A DNA stretch of 64,000 nucleotides from Wocania_A spongiicola (GCF_023502325.1 NZ_JAMFLZ010000003.1:1-64000); one strand, 5' to 3'; counted from the stretch's first letter, positions 53,719 through 61,599 are shown. A program made the numbers and translations. The notes: generated by a model not told the origin, from the sequence alone.

Positions 53719-55128
53719 CTAATCAATTAATAAGGCATACACTTCTTCAACCGAAGTAACACCTAGTTTTACCAAATTAATGGCATTGTGTTTTAAGGTT
53801 GAGATGTGATGTTCTTCTAAATAATTATCAATCTCTAAATCGTTATTTTTTATATGTGGTATAAGTGTTTTTGTAATGGGTATAATCTCATAGATAGCTT
53901 TTCTTCCTGTGTATCCTGTATGATAACATGCTGAACACCCTTTAGCTACATAATGCTTGGTTAAATCTTTAGGAATATTAAAATGTTCAGGAAAAATAGA
54001 TTTAGTAACAGGAGCTTCTTCTTTACAAGTATCACAGAGTTTTCTAACCAACCGTTGTGCAATACTTACATTTAAAGTACTCGCAATTAAAAAGGGAGGA
54101 ATTCCCATATCGATAAGTCTGGAAATGGTAGCCCAAGCGGAATTTGTATGTATTGTTGAAAGCACCAAATGTCCTGTTAGAGCAGCTCGAATAGCCATAT
54201 TAGCTGTTTTAACGTCGCGTATTTCTCCCACCATAATAATATCCGGATCTTGGCGTAAAAAAGTACGCAAGGCGCTAGCAAAATCTAAACCAATATTTTC
54301 TTTTAGCTGCACTTGATTGATACCCTCAAGTGTATACTCAATGGGGTCTTCAATGGTTACAATATTGGTTTTATCATCATTTAGTAACTTCAGCGTTGCA
54401 TATAGGGTAGTTGTTTTTCCAGAACCAGTTGGACCAGAAATAAGCACAATGCCATTAGGGTTTTTAATAGCCTCTTTATACGTTTTTAATTCTTGTTCAG
54501 TAAAACCTAAATCGTCAATATCAATATGATTAGCATCTTTACTTAAAATACGCAGTACTATTTTTTCACCATGCAAGGTTGGTAAAGTGGATACACGAAT
54601 GTCAAACTCATCAGAAGATGTTTTGACCGTTATTCGTCCATCTTGAGGTAAACGCTTTTCTGATATATCTAAACCTGCTTTAATTTTAAGTTTATTGATA
54701 ATTACGGGGTATTCAGATAAATCAATAACAAAATGTTCTTTAAGTTTACCATCTAAACGAAAACGCACTCTACATTTATGTTCGTAAGGTTCAAAGTGAA
54801 TGTCACTGCTGCCAATATTTTTGGCTGATAGTAATAGTTTTTCAAGAAAATCTGTAGTATAATGTAAATCCTCTGCCTTATTAAAACTTTGCTTTCTAAA
54901 ATTTGTCGATAAATACAGGTTTATGTTTTCAGGAGTTTCTTGAAGTAGCTTTATATGCTTTCCAAAAACAACACGTAATTCCTTTTTTAGGTTTTCTGAT
55001 GGCGTATCTGATTTAAAAACAAGAGTTCCATTGTGTGCTTCAATAGGAACAATTTTATAATGATATGCTTGTTCACTGCTTAAAAGCTGTAATAAATTTG
55101 TTGGTATGTTGTAATTGCTTTTCATCAT
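53719..55128 (-). CDS. Secretion/pilus assembly ATPase, GspE/PilB family
   Basis: The 469-residue hexameric ATPase powers pseudopilus assembly on the cytoplasmic face. It has an N-terminal GspE-N-like region, SSDIHFEPYEHKCRVRFR (Asp box), Walker A GPTGSGKTTT (about 231-240), an Asp-box/Walker-B stretch with QDPDIIMVGEIRD and a His-box LTGHLVLSTIHTNSA. The four-cysteine zinc motif CDTC and CSAC-HTGYTGR is present near 365-405. All active-site parts are intact, so the machine should be powered. Confidence 0.95.
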   Translation of the reverse strand: MMKSNYNIPTNLLQLLSSEQAYHYKIVPIEAHNGTLVFKSDTPSENLKKELRVVFGKHIKLLQETPENINLYLSTNFRKQSFNKAEDLHYTTDFLEKLLLSAKNIGSSDIHFEPYEHKCRVRFRLDGKLKEHFVIDLSEYPVIINKLKIKAGLDISEKRLPQDGRITVKTSSDEFDIRVSTLPTLHGEKIVLRILSKDANHIDIDDLGFTEQELKTYKEAIKNPNGIVLISGPTGSGKTTTLYATLKLLNDDKTNIVTIEDPIEYTLEGINQVQLKENIGLDFASALRTFLRQDPDIIMVGEIRDVKTANMAIRAALTGHLVLSTIHTNSAWATISRLIDMGIPPFLIASTLNVSIAQRLVRKLCDTCKEEAPVTKSIFPEHFNIPKDLTKHYVAKGCSACYHTGYTGRKAIYEIIPITKTLIPHIKNNDLEIDNYLEEHHISTLKHNAINLVKLGVTSVEEVYALLID

Positions 55129-55129
55129 C

Positions 55130-55609
55130 TTAAAGGCTATAAAAATTATCTACAAACCCAACCCAATTAAATAAGTAACTTATTAAAAAGAATAGACTCA
55201 TATAACCCGCTAAAGGAACGGTAACTATCTTTTGAGATTTGTTAAGTATAATATGTAGTACTAATGAAAAAATCAGCGCGCTTATAAAAAGTACTATAAA
55301 AGATAATGTTGAAAAAGAAACTGATATAGCTAAAAATAAAAACAAGTCACCTAAACCTAAGGTGTTTAAAAACTTGGTTTTGAGTTTAAGTTTTGCATAT
55401 AGATAAATGATTAATAACAATGCTATTAAAAAGAGCAAATTCATTTGTACTGAAACTAGGAATAACTCAGGAAGTGTATTTTGATAAAATAGAACCCCGC
55501 CTAATACTCCAATTATAGGAAACAGAAACCAAAAGGCTTGCCGTTCTTTATAGTCTTGAATGAAGACTAAAGCCAATGCTATAATTAATATGAGTTTTAT
55601 AAGTATCAT
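55130..55609 (-). CDS. Minimal prepilin peptidase (A24 family), without methyltransferase domain
   Basis: The 159-residue membrane protein has about five hydrophobic helices. The A24 aspartates are visible: the first in LVFIQDYKER (about residue 19), the second in NTLGLGDLFLF (GxGD, about residue 88). This is only the protease half; the N-terminal methylase region of classical PilD/GspO is absent. It should cleave the leader of the GspG-like pseudopilin encoded immediately upstream (0-bp gap) and lies 1 bp before gspE. Identification rests on the two motifs plus context. Confidence 0.72.
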   Translation of the reverse strand: MILIKLILIIALALVFIQDYKERQAFWFLFPIIGVLGGVLFYQNTLPELFLVSVQMNLLFLIALLLIIYLYAKLKLKTKFLNTLGLGDLFLFLAISVSFSTLSFIVLFISALIFSLVLHIILNKSQKIVTVPLAGYMSLFFLISYLFNWVGFVDNFYSL

Positions 55610-56029
55610 TTAATCTTTTATAATTTGTTTTGGAGTTCCAGTTTCATCAATTTCCCAAACATTAAAAATACCGTCACCATCAAAATCTGTAATAGCAGTA
55701 GCTTTAGCTTTAAAGCTATTATTTGTAGCAGCTAAAATTTCATAACTATAATTACTTGTTCCGTTTTCTTGTACTGTTTTAGGAGCTTCAAAATCTATTT
55801 CATTTAAATCATGAGCATATTTTGAATACATATATCTGTATGTAGTTTGCGAATTGTATATAAACTTTAGCTGTGTTTGAGCTTCAACACTTTTAGTCTT
55901 ACTTATTAAAGGCATTAGGTTTGGTAATGCTAAAAGTAATAGTATACCAATAATAACTAGCACAATTAATACCTCTTGCAAATTGTATGCTGGTAGTTTT
56001 TTTAATAGATGTTTTTTATTTTTAAACAT
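55610..56029 (-). CDS. GspG-like major pseudopilin
   Basis: The 139-residue protein has a short basic leader (MFKNKKHLLKKLPA), a cleavage site Ala/Tyr and a hydrophobic helix with Glu at +5 (YNLQEVLIVLVIIGILLLL), then a periplasmic part with YNSQTTYRYMYSKYAHDLNE. This is the type IV pilin plan, with Ala instead of Gly at -1. A C-terminal DFDGDGIFN could hold calcium, as in GspG proteins. It overlaps the response regulator by 8 bp and abuts the peptidase gene. Confidence 0.85.
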   Translation of the reverse strand: MFKNKKHLLKKLPAYNLQEVLIVLVIIGILLLLALPNLMPLISKTKSVEAQTQLKFIYNSQTTYRYMYSKYAHDLNEIDFEAPKTVQENGTSNYSYEILAATNNSFKAKATAITDFDGDGIFNVWEIDETGTPKQIIKD

Positions 56030-56699
56030 AACCTCTGTCTTTAGCTATTTGAATGAGTTTTTTATCCCCTTTACCTTCTATGTTAAACACTTCTTTAAGA
56101 TGTCTTTTTCTGCGTTCAACACCTCCTTTTGATAGATTAACAAAATTGGGAAGATCCTTAGTTCTTGTTCCTTTTGATAGTTCGTGTAATAGGACTCTGT
56201 CTGTAGCATCTAAAACAAAATCGCTAGTAATATGTTGGCGAATTAAATTTAAAATACTAGGACTATAATAAGGTGGATTTGTTAATACACGATGTATAGC
56301 CATCATAAGACCTTTATAATCAATATCGCTTTTAATTAAGAAACCGTCGGGGTTTACAGACCGTAGAATATTGTTAAGCCTATAATTATCGTTATTAGCT
56401 GTGTAAATAATAATTTTTACCTGCGGAAAGTACTTTCGTAATTCTATACCCAAATCCTCTCCGCAAAGCACATTGTTTTGTTTTGAAGGCGGAAGGTTAA
56501 TGTCTAATAAAGCGAGATCAAAAGGTGTTTCAATAATGGCATTATCTATTTTTTTTAATGCATCATCACAATTTTGAGTAGGGTGTAATTTAAATTTCCA
56601 ATCTCCATTGGAATCTGAGAGTTGCATGAAAATTTTTTTTAATAAACCTATAATAAGAGGTTCATCTTCAGCAATTAAAACATTAATAATTTTATTCAT
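56022..56699 (-). CDS. Response regulator with receiver and LuxR/NarL-like HTH domain
   Basis: The 225-residue protein has a receiver domain: acidic pocket AEDEP (Glu11, Asp12), phosphorylated Asp66 in LALLDINLPP, Thr in IIYTANND and Lys in LIKSDIDY. A C-terminal HTH (about 160-210, LLHELSKGTRTKDLPNFVNL then SKGGVERRKRHLKEVFNI) follows. No histidine kinase lies in the window. It is the first gene of the secretion operon and borders a 282-bp divergent region with repeated AGCTTAC boxes, so it is the natural candidate to bind them and switch both operons. Confidence 0.85.
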   Translation of the reverse strand: MNKIINVLIAEDEPLIIGLLKKIFMQLSDSNGDWKFKLHPTQNCDDALKKIDNAIIETPFDLALLDINLPPSKQNNVLCGEDLGIELRKYFPQVKIIIYTANNDNYRLNNILRSVNPDGFLIKSDIDYKGLMMAIHRVLTNPPYYSPSILNLIRQHITSDFVLDATDRVLLHELSKGTRTKDLPNFVNLSKGGVERRKRHLKEVFNIEGKGDKKLIQIAKDRGYV

Positions 56700-56732
56700 A
56701 TTTATCTGAATTAATCAATAAGAAATACCTTG

Positions 56733-56740
56733 CTAAAGTA
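56733..56740 (-). promoter_or_regulatory. Candidate -7 element (TACTTTAG on minus) of the secretion operon
   Basis: The minus-strand box TACTTTAG matches TAnnTTTG with one change. An AGCTTAG box (56762-56768, minus orientation) lies 21 bp upstream, where a -33 element would be. The response regulator ATG is 33 bp downstream. Confidence 0.5.
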
Positions 56741-56761
56741 TTTATTATGTGCGATTTACCG

Positions 56762-56926
56762 CTAAGCTAAAAGCTTACTTTTATTACGGGTTTACCGTAA
56801 ATATTGCTGAACATCTTTTTTTATTGCATAAGAACCAATATGAGCACATTAAAAGCTTACATAAAGTAAGGTTTTAGCTTATTGCAAATAAGCTTTTTGC
56901 TTACTAATTGTAATAGAATAGCTTAC
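56762..56926. promoter_or_regulatory. AGCTTAC operator array between divergent secretion-related operons
   Basis: Copies on the plus strand start at 56772, 56854, 56876 (AGCTTAT), 56898 (TGCTTAC) and 56920. The last four are exactly 22 bp apart. A minus-oriented AGCTTAG occupies 56762-56768. The second array unit also forms a perfect inverted repeat with its neighbour (AGCTTATT GCA AATAAGCT, 56876-56894). Such helical phasing is typical of an activator binding as tandem dimers. Confidence 0.7.
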
Positions 56927-56947
56927 TCCAAATCCAAAAATCCTTTC

Positions 56948-56955
56948 TAATTTTA
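56948..56955 (+). promoter_or_regulatory. Candidate -7 element (TAATTTTA) of the plus-strand cassette operon
   Basis: TAATTTTA matches TAnnTTTG with one change. The last AGCTTAC box (56920-56926) lies 21 bp upstream, in the -33 position, mirroring the minus promoter. The ATG is at 56982. Confidence 0.5.
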
Positions 56956-56981
56956 TTGCCACATTCTAAAATCAGAAAATC

Positions 56982-58130
56982 ATGAAAAATATAGTTTGTC
57001 TTTTTATATTTATTTCAAGTTTGTTTATTTCTGCTCAACAAACGTATTACCCAGTAACTGCAGGAAATGGTAATGGCGTTCGTTTTTGGAATAGTGACCT
57101 TTATAAAATTCATATGGGGAATACTTCTGAATACCAATTTGGCCCCGTTACAGATTTTAGTATTAAAATAAACATGAGTAATCATGCAGATCGAGGATGG
57201 ACATGGGGATTACATGGAGTAACTCCAATTGCGGCGTTAAATACACTTGGAGATTTTCAAGTAGCTAGAAATTTTTATGCTTTAGGTAATATGGGTGTAG
57301 GTACCACAACACCTGCTTATAAATTAGAAGTGAACGGAACAGGAAGGTTTTCAAGTACTATATTAATAGGAGACCCAAATGGTGCGAGAACAGAATTTAC
57401 CACAATTACAAATCCTAGAGTCTTTAATCCAGCAAATGTAAGAACAATTGACCTTGATGGTGATTATCATGGAGGAGGTTATGTTGGTGTTTATAGAGGA
57501 GATACTGCTAAACGAGGAGTATTCATGCACACACATGTAAATAGCATGTACAATGAGTTAGTTGTAAGGGAAATAAGGCAAGACTTAGTGCAAACTGAGG
57601 CAATCCAGCTTCGTTCACAAATCTTTTCTGGCGATACATCACCTACTAATTATATCGCTTTGCCTTCACAAAAATCGACCATAATAATTGGAGAAAATAT
57701 AAATAACAATCTCAGTCAAGGTTTTGGTCTTATAAATAAGTTAAAGACAAATTTCGAAAATGATGTATATGTTGAAACTGGTAACGTTGGCATCGGTACT
57801 ACAACTCCAGATTCCAAACTAACAGTAGCAGGTAATATACATGCACAAGAAGTAAAAGTAACAGTAAACGCGGGCGCAGATTTTGTTTTTAATGATGACT
57901 ATAAACTACCATCTCTAAAAGAAGTTGAACAATTTATTAAAACAAATAATCACCTTCCTGAAATAGCATCAGAAAAGGAGATGCAGGATAATGGACTTCT
58001 TTTAGGAGAAATGAATATTAAGCTGCTCCAAAAAATAGAGGAGTTGACGCTTTATACTATTCAACAGCAAAAACTTATTGAAGAGCAATCAGAAACTATA
58101 AAAAAAATACAGCAAAAATTAAAAGATTAA
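56982..58130 (+). CDS. NVGIGTT-motif coiled-coil surface protein, cassette 1 of the plus set
   Basis: The 382-residue protein has a signal peptide (MKNIVCLFIFISSLFISAQ). Motifs include NMGVGTTTPAYKLEVNG (about 105) and NVGIGTTTPDSKLTVAG (about 267). The C-terminal module differs from the minus set: GNIHAQEVKVTVNAGADFVF, then LPSLKEVEQFIKTNNHLPEI, SEKEMQDNGLLLGEMNIKLL and LYTIQQQKLIEEQ. It is the first gene of the plus operon, 3 bp before cassette 2, and like the others shows no type IX sorting domain. Confidence 0.85.
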   Translation: MKNIVCLFIFISSLFISAQQTYYPVTAGNGNGVRFWNSDLYKIHMGNTSEYQFGPVTDFSIKINMSNHADRGWTWGLHGVTPIAALNTLGDFQVARNFYALGNMGVGTTTPAYKLEVNGTGRFSSTILIGDPNGARTEFTTITNPRVFNPANVRTIDLDGDYHGGGYVGVYRGDTAKRGVFMHTHVNSMYNELVVREIRQDLVQTEAIQLRSQIFSGDTSPTNYIALPSQKSTIIIGENINNNLSQGFGLINKLKTNFENDVYVETGNVGIGTTTPDSKLTVAGNIHAQEVKVTVNAGADFVFNDDYKLPSLKEVEQFIKTNNHLPEIASEKEMQDNGLLLGEMNIKLLQKIEELTLYTIQQQKLIEEQSETIKKIQQKLKD

Positions 58131-58133
58131 ATT

Positions 58134-59162
58134 ATGACTAGACAATTATTTGCTTGGTTCTTTTTTGTGTTAACCTCCTTATGTTTAAGTGCTCAAACAA
58201 GCGTTTACATTAAAGGAACTGGATACAATTACAGCCAGAGTAGAGTAGTAAAACTTAACAATCAAAATATTGTTAATACAGCAGGAAGGGGGTTGTGTTT
58301 AACTATTATTAACGCTAGTACTCATCAGCATGTGTCTTCGACAGTATATGATACTTATGGTAATTCTGTAGCTTCAGATAATTTAGCAATTGCCCTTAAT
58401 AACCTTCAAAGAGGGCAATTGGGAATATTAACATCTTATGATGCATGGGAAAATCAAGTTACTTTAAATTTAAAAAATGCAGCAAGAAGACTAGGGCTTT
58501 TTAAATTAGGAAGCGGTATTGATTATAGCTCTAGAAGACCTTATGCTGCTATATTTAGAGGATCTGGAATTTCTACAAACAATACTGAACCTAATCATAT
58601 AGCTTTTGAGGTGATGCAATCAAATAGCTCTGGAGCAGAACAAGCAGTTATAGCCACTTGGTTAATTGAGGATGCTTTTATTGGCAATAATCTTACAAAT
58701 GCTTTAATATCTGGTAATGCCGAAAACCTTGGTTCTTCTTTATTAGTTGATGACCTTAATAACGTAGGCATCGGTACTACAACTCCAGATTCTAAACTAA
58801 CAGTAGCAGGTAATATACATGCGCAAGAAGTAAAAGTAACAGTAAATGCAGGGGCAGACTTTGTTTTTAATGATGATTATGAGCTACCCTCTTTAAAAGA
58901 AGTTGAACAATTTATTAAAACTAACAACCACCTTCCTGAAATAGCTTCAGAAAAGGAGATGCTAGATAATGGACTGTTTTTAGCAGAAATGAATATTAAG
59001 TTGCTCCAAAAAATAGAGGAGTTGATGCTTTATACTATTCAACAAGAAAAGCAATTAGAAATGAAAGACTCTAAAATTAAGAGTATAGAAAATATATTAA
59101 AAAAACAAGATGATAGAATTAAAAGAATAGAAGAATTAATAAAAAGTAAAAGAAATGAATAG
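58134..59162 (+). CDS. NVGIGTT-motif coiled-coil surface protein, cassette 2 of the plus set
   Basis: The 342-residue protein has a signal peptide (LFAWFFFVLTSLCLSAQ). The front ~200 residues are unlike the sister cassettes (SQSRVVKLNNQNIVNTAGRG, AARRLGLFKLGSGIDYSSRR). The C-terminal half repeats NVGIGTTTPDSKLTVAG, GNIHAQEVKVTVNAGADFVF and the helical module, followed by a Lys-rich coiled coil. It overlaps the start of cassette 3 by 8 bp (ATGAATAG), implying coupled translation. Confidence 0.85.
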   Translation: MTRQLFAWFFFVLTSLCLSAQTSVYIKGTGYNYSQSRVVKLNNQNIVNTAGRGLCLTIINASTHQHVSSTVYDTYGNSVASDNLAIALNNLQRGQLGILTSYDAWENQVTLNLKNAARRLGLFKLGSGIDYSSRRPYAAIFRGSGISTNNTEPNHIAFEVMQSNSSGAEQAVIATWLIEDAFIGNNLTNALISGNAENLGSSLLVDDLNNVGIGTTTPDSKLTVAGNIHAQEVKVTVNAGADFVFNDDYELPSLKEVEQFIKTNNHLPEIASEKEMLDNGLFLAEMNIKLLQKIEELMLYTIQQEKQLEMKDSKIKSIENILKKQDDRIKRIEELIKSKRNE

Positions 59163-60153
59163 GCATTTAACTTTAATTTTTGGATTCCTTATGTCGCTTG
59201 GCATTCAAGCACAAAATCCTGCAGGAAACAACCAAGAAGTCCAATTTAATAGTAACGGTAGTTTTGGAGCTAGTCCTTATTTAAAATGGAATGGGGCTAA
59301 CCTACAATTTTTAGATTTAGGAGTTCATTCAGCTAAACTTTTTTTTAAATCTGAGAATGGTGATGATAGTTATATTTTTTCTGAAAATTATGGGCCAAAC
59401 CAAAACAGGTTGGTTTTCCACACAAGAGATGATGGAGATCAAGATTACGCTGTTTTTAGAAATAGACACTGGAATGATGGAGAAAAAGATGTTTTTGAAA
59501 TACATAGAACTTGGACTAAGGCAAATTCTAATTTTTATGTAATGAATGGTAATATTGGCGTTGGTACTACAACACCATCATCAATTGCAATGCTCCATAC
59601 AAAGAAACCATCAGATTCAGCTGGCTGGGGACTTTTGACGGATTCATTTGGTATTAATAACTGGTCTGGCTTTTTTTCTGATGCTTCTAATAACTTCAAT
59701 ATTCAAGCTAGAGATGGCATGGGGGTATTAACAGCTAATATAGCAAGTAGTGGAGATACTTGGCTAAATGGAGGCAACGTAGGCATAGGTACTACAAATC
59801 CAGATTCTAAATTAACAGTAGCAGGTAATATACATGCGCAAGAAGTAAAAGTAACAGTAAATGCAGGGGCAGACTTTGTTTTTAATGATGACTATAAACT
59901 ACCATCTCTAAAAGAAGTTGAACAATTTATCAAAACTAACAATCACCTTCCAGAAATAGCTTCAGAAAAGGAGATGCAGGATAATGGACTGTTTTTAGCA
60001 GAAATGAATATTAAGTTGCTCCAAAAAATAGAGGAGTTGACGCTTTATACTATTCAACAAGAAAAGCAATTAGAAAAGCAGGAAACAATAAATCAAGAAC
60101 TAATAAATCGTCTTAAAAAATTAGAAAATTTATTATTTAATAAAAACAATTAA
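59155..60153 (+). CDS. NVGIGTT-motif coiled-coil surface protein, cassette 3 of the plus set
   Basis: The 332-residue protein has a signal peptide (MNRHLTLIFGFLMSLGIQA). The variable front includes SNGSFGASPYLKWNGANLQF and YAVFRNRHWNDGEKDVFE, then NIGVGTTTPSS and NVGIGTTNPDSKL. The rest is nearly the same as cassettes 1 and 2 from GNIHAQEVKV to LQKIEELTLYTI. The conserved C-terminal segment is shared in DNA as well, indicating recent exchange among the three. Confidence 0.85.
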   Translation: MNRHLTLIFGFLMSLGIQAQNPAGNNQEVQFNSNGSFGASPYLKWNGANLQFLDLGVHSAKLFFKSENGDDSYIFSENYGPNQNRLVFHTRDDGDQDYAVFRNRHWNDGEKDVFEIHRTWTKANSNFYVMNGNIGVGTTTPSSIAMLHTKKPSDSAGWGLLTDSFGINNWSGFFSDASNNFNIQARDGMGVLTANIASSGDTWLNGGNVGIGTTNPDSKLTVAGNIHAQEVKVTVNAGADFVFNDDYKLPSLKEVEQFIKTNNHLPEIASEKEMQDNGLFLAEMNIKLLQKIEELTLYTIQQEKQLEKQETINQELINRLKKLENLLFNKNN

Positions 60154-60165
60154 ACTATAAAACAA

Positions 60166-60699
60166 ATGAAAAAATTAGCCTTACCCTTGGCCTTTCTAGC
60201 CGTAATATTATCAATGTCTTCTCTATGTTATCTGAAATCATCATCAGAACTAGTTTATGTTGATGTTAATAAACTGCTTGATGGTTACAAACGTACCAAA
60301 TTGGTAAAAGCCCAATTTGAAGAAAAAGCAAAAACGTTAAACGCCAATGTAGATAGTTTAATGACCGATTGGCAAAAGGAGTTAAAGACTTACGAAAAAG
60401 AACGCTCTAAAATGAGCAAAAAAGAGTTGGAGCTAAAGCAACAATTATTAGGGAATAAACAACAGCAAATAAATAATTACCAACAAGCGATTCAGAAGCA
60501 AATTCAGGAAGAAGATAAAAAATCTACCCAAACGGTTATAAATGATATTAACGATTATATAAAAGAATATGGTAAAGCCAATAATCATAAAATAATATTT
60601 GGAGCTAGTGGAGGTGGAAACATTATGTATGCTGATGATGCAACCGATTTAACTCAAGAAGTTTTAAACGGACTTAATGCAGAATTTGAAGGTCAATAA
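60166..60699 (+). CDS. OmpH/Skp-family periplasmic chaperone
   Basis: The 177-residue protein has an N-terminal hydrophobic segment (MKKLALPLAFLAVILSMS). A long charged coiled coil follows (KAQFEEKAKTLNANVDSLMTDW, KELKTYEKERSKMSKKELEL, KQQLLGNKQQQINNYQQA) and a beta tail with VYVDVNKLLDGY at the front and IIFGASGGGNIMYADDATDL at the end. This is the Skp/OmpH trimer plan: a holdase for unfolded outer-membrane and secreted proteins. It follows cassette 3 by 12 bp, so it may be a dedicated chaperone for the cassette proteins. Confidence 0.85.
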   Translation: MKKLALPLAFLAVILSMSSLCYLKSSSELVYVDVNKLLDGYKRTKLVKAQFEEKAKTLNANVDSLMTDWQKELKTYEKERSKMSKKELELKQQLLGNKQQQINNYQQAIQKQIQEEDKKSTQTVINDINDYIKEYGKANNHKIIFGASGGGNIMYADDATDLTQEVLNGLNAEFEGQ

Positions 60700-60710
60700 G
60701 CTTTTTTGTT

Positions 60711-60745
60711 ATTCCGACGAAGCGAAGCATTGAGCGACGAGGAAT
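60711..60745. repeat. REP-like repeat with ATTCC/GGAAT arms
   Basis: ATTCCGACGAAGCGAAG opens the element and GCGACGAGGAATC closes it. ATTCC (60711) pairs with GGAAT (60741). It belongs to the GTCATTCCGACG...GGAATC type of intergenic repeat common in flavobacteria. Confidence 0.55.
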
Positions 60746-60791
60746 CTCATTAATATTAGTTGAAGAAACTCAAAAACCAAAACATCAAAAA

Positions 60792-61463
60792 TTGAAAATA
60801 AAAAATAAAATACTATCTGTCATTCCGAAATTTATGCTAAGCATAGTTGAGGTAAAAGCAGGAATCCACTTGTTTTTACTGGCGTTATTCTTAACGAGCT
60901 GTCAACAAAAGACTTTCAACAACGAAGTTGCATTACTAGACTATATCAAAGAAGAAACCAACGGTTATACACAGCATAAAACCATAAACGGTGTAGACTA
61001 CACTTTAATGTATCGCCCAACTGATGTTTTGGTAAAGCAAGAATTGGGTGATAATATAACTGATACTGAGCCTAGTAAATGTGAAACATTACGCAACAAG
61101 TACAAAAAGTATATGTATTTCAATTTAAGTATGAGTATAAACAATAAAGAACTTTTAAGTGCTGCACCAAAAAACAGAAACGAATTTGGGCAAATGGTAA
61201 ACCAACTTGCTTTTGGTATGAACGAGAAAGTACATGTATATACACAAGGTAAAGACACACTAGAAATGGCTGACTTTATTTACCCACGTATGTACGGGAT
61301 GAGTAAGGCCACCACCATTATGTTTGTTTATCCACGAGATGAAAAAGTATTAAAAGATGAGTATATAAATTTTACCATTGAAGATTTAGGATTGTACACC
61401 GGCGAAGTGAAATTTAAAATACCAACAAAAAAATTAATAAACGAACCAGAATTAAACCTATAA
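60792..61463 (+). CDS. Lipoprotein of unknown function with a repeat inserted in its signal sequence
   Basis: The frame opens with TTG at 60792 (an in-frame ATG is at 60834). The product has 223 residues and lipobox LTSC at about residue 37. The signal part reads KIKNKILS, then a 17-residue segment VIPKFMLSIVEVKAGIH, then LFLLALFLTSC. That segment is coded by 60819-60869, a REP-like repeat with ATTCC/GGAAT arms; without it the signal would read KIKNKILSLFLLALFLTSC, an ideal lipoprotein signal. The mature part is unfamiliar (TQHKTINGVDYTLMYRPTD, WFNLSMSI-like strands, VHVYTQGKDTLEMADFIYPR). It lies between the chaperone and the RHS gene. Confidence 0.7.
   Translation: MKIKNKILSVIPKFMLSIVEVKAGIHLFLLALFLTSCQQKTFNNEVALLDYIKEETNGYTQHKTINGVDYTLMYRPTDVLVKQELGDNITDTEPSKCETLRNKYKKYMYFNLSMSINNKELLSAAPKNRNEFGQMVNQLAFGMNEKVHVYTQGKDTLEMADFIYPRMYGMSKATTIMFVYPRDEKVLKDEYINFTIEDLGLYTGEVKFKIPTKKLINEPELNL
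60819..60869. repeat. REP-like element inside the lipoprotein signal coding sequence
   Basis: GTCATTCCGAAATTTATG begins the element and GCAGGAATCCAC ends it. ATTCC (60822-60826) pairs with GGAAT (60861-60865), and TATGCT (60833-60838) with AGCATA inside. Its length, 51 bp, keeps the frame. Confidence 0.6.
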
Positions 61464-61599
61464 CAACATTGCGGGGAATTCCGATAATTATCGAGACAAC
61501 GTTGCAATCTGTAAAATAGAAACTAAAATTATAACCTTTTGTAACCCTAAGCTTGCCTGTACTGAGCGCAGTCTAAGTGTCACTTTATAAAGAACAATT
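61464..61599. repeat. Two REP-like elements before the RHS gene
   Basis: The first element (61464-61510) contains the palindrome CGATAATTATCG (61482-61493) between AACATTGC and AACGTTGCAATC. The second (about 61542-61582), with AAGCTTGCCTGTACTGAG, resembles the widespread flavobacterial repeat built on CTTGCC..ACTGAGC. No promoter match stands out before the ATG at 61600. Confidence 0.5.

Noticed and set aside
53957..54316. 119-residue plus-strand ORF
   Set aside because: Antisense to the conserved GspE C-terminal half.
56772..56926. CRISPR-like direct repeat
   Set aside because: Repeat units are only 7 bp with 15-bp gaps and sit between divergent promoters; no cas gene nearby.
60792..60833. 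Alternative ATG start at 60834 for the lipoprotein
   Set aside because: It would begin inside the inserted repeat with an acidic N-region unlike a signal peptide; TTG at 60792 gives the basic start, so it is kept as primary.
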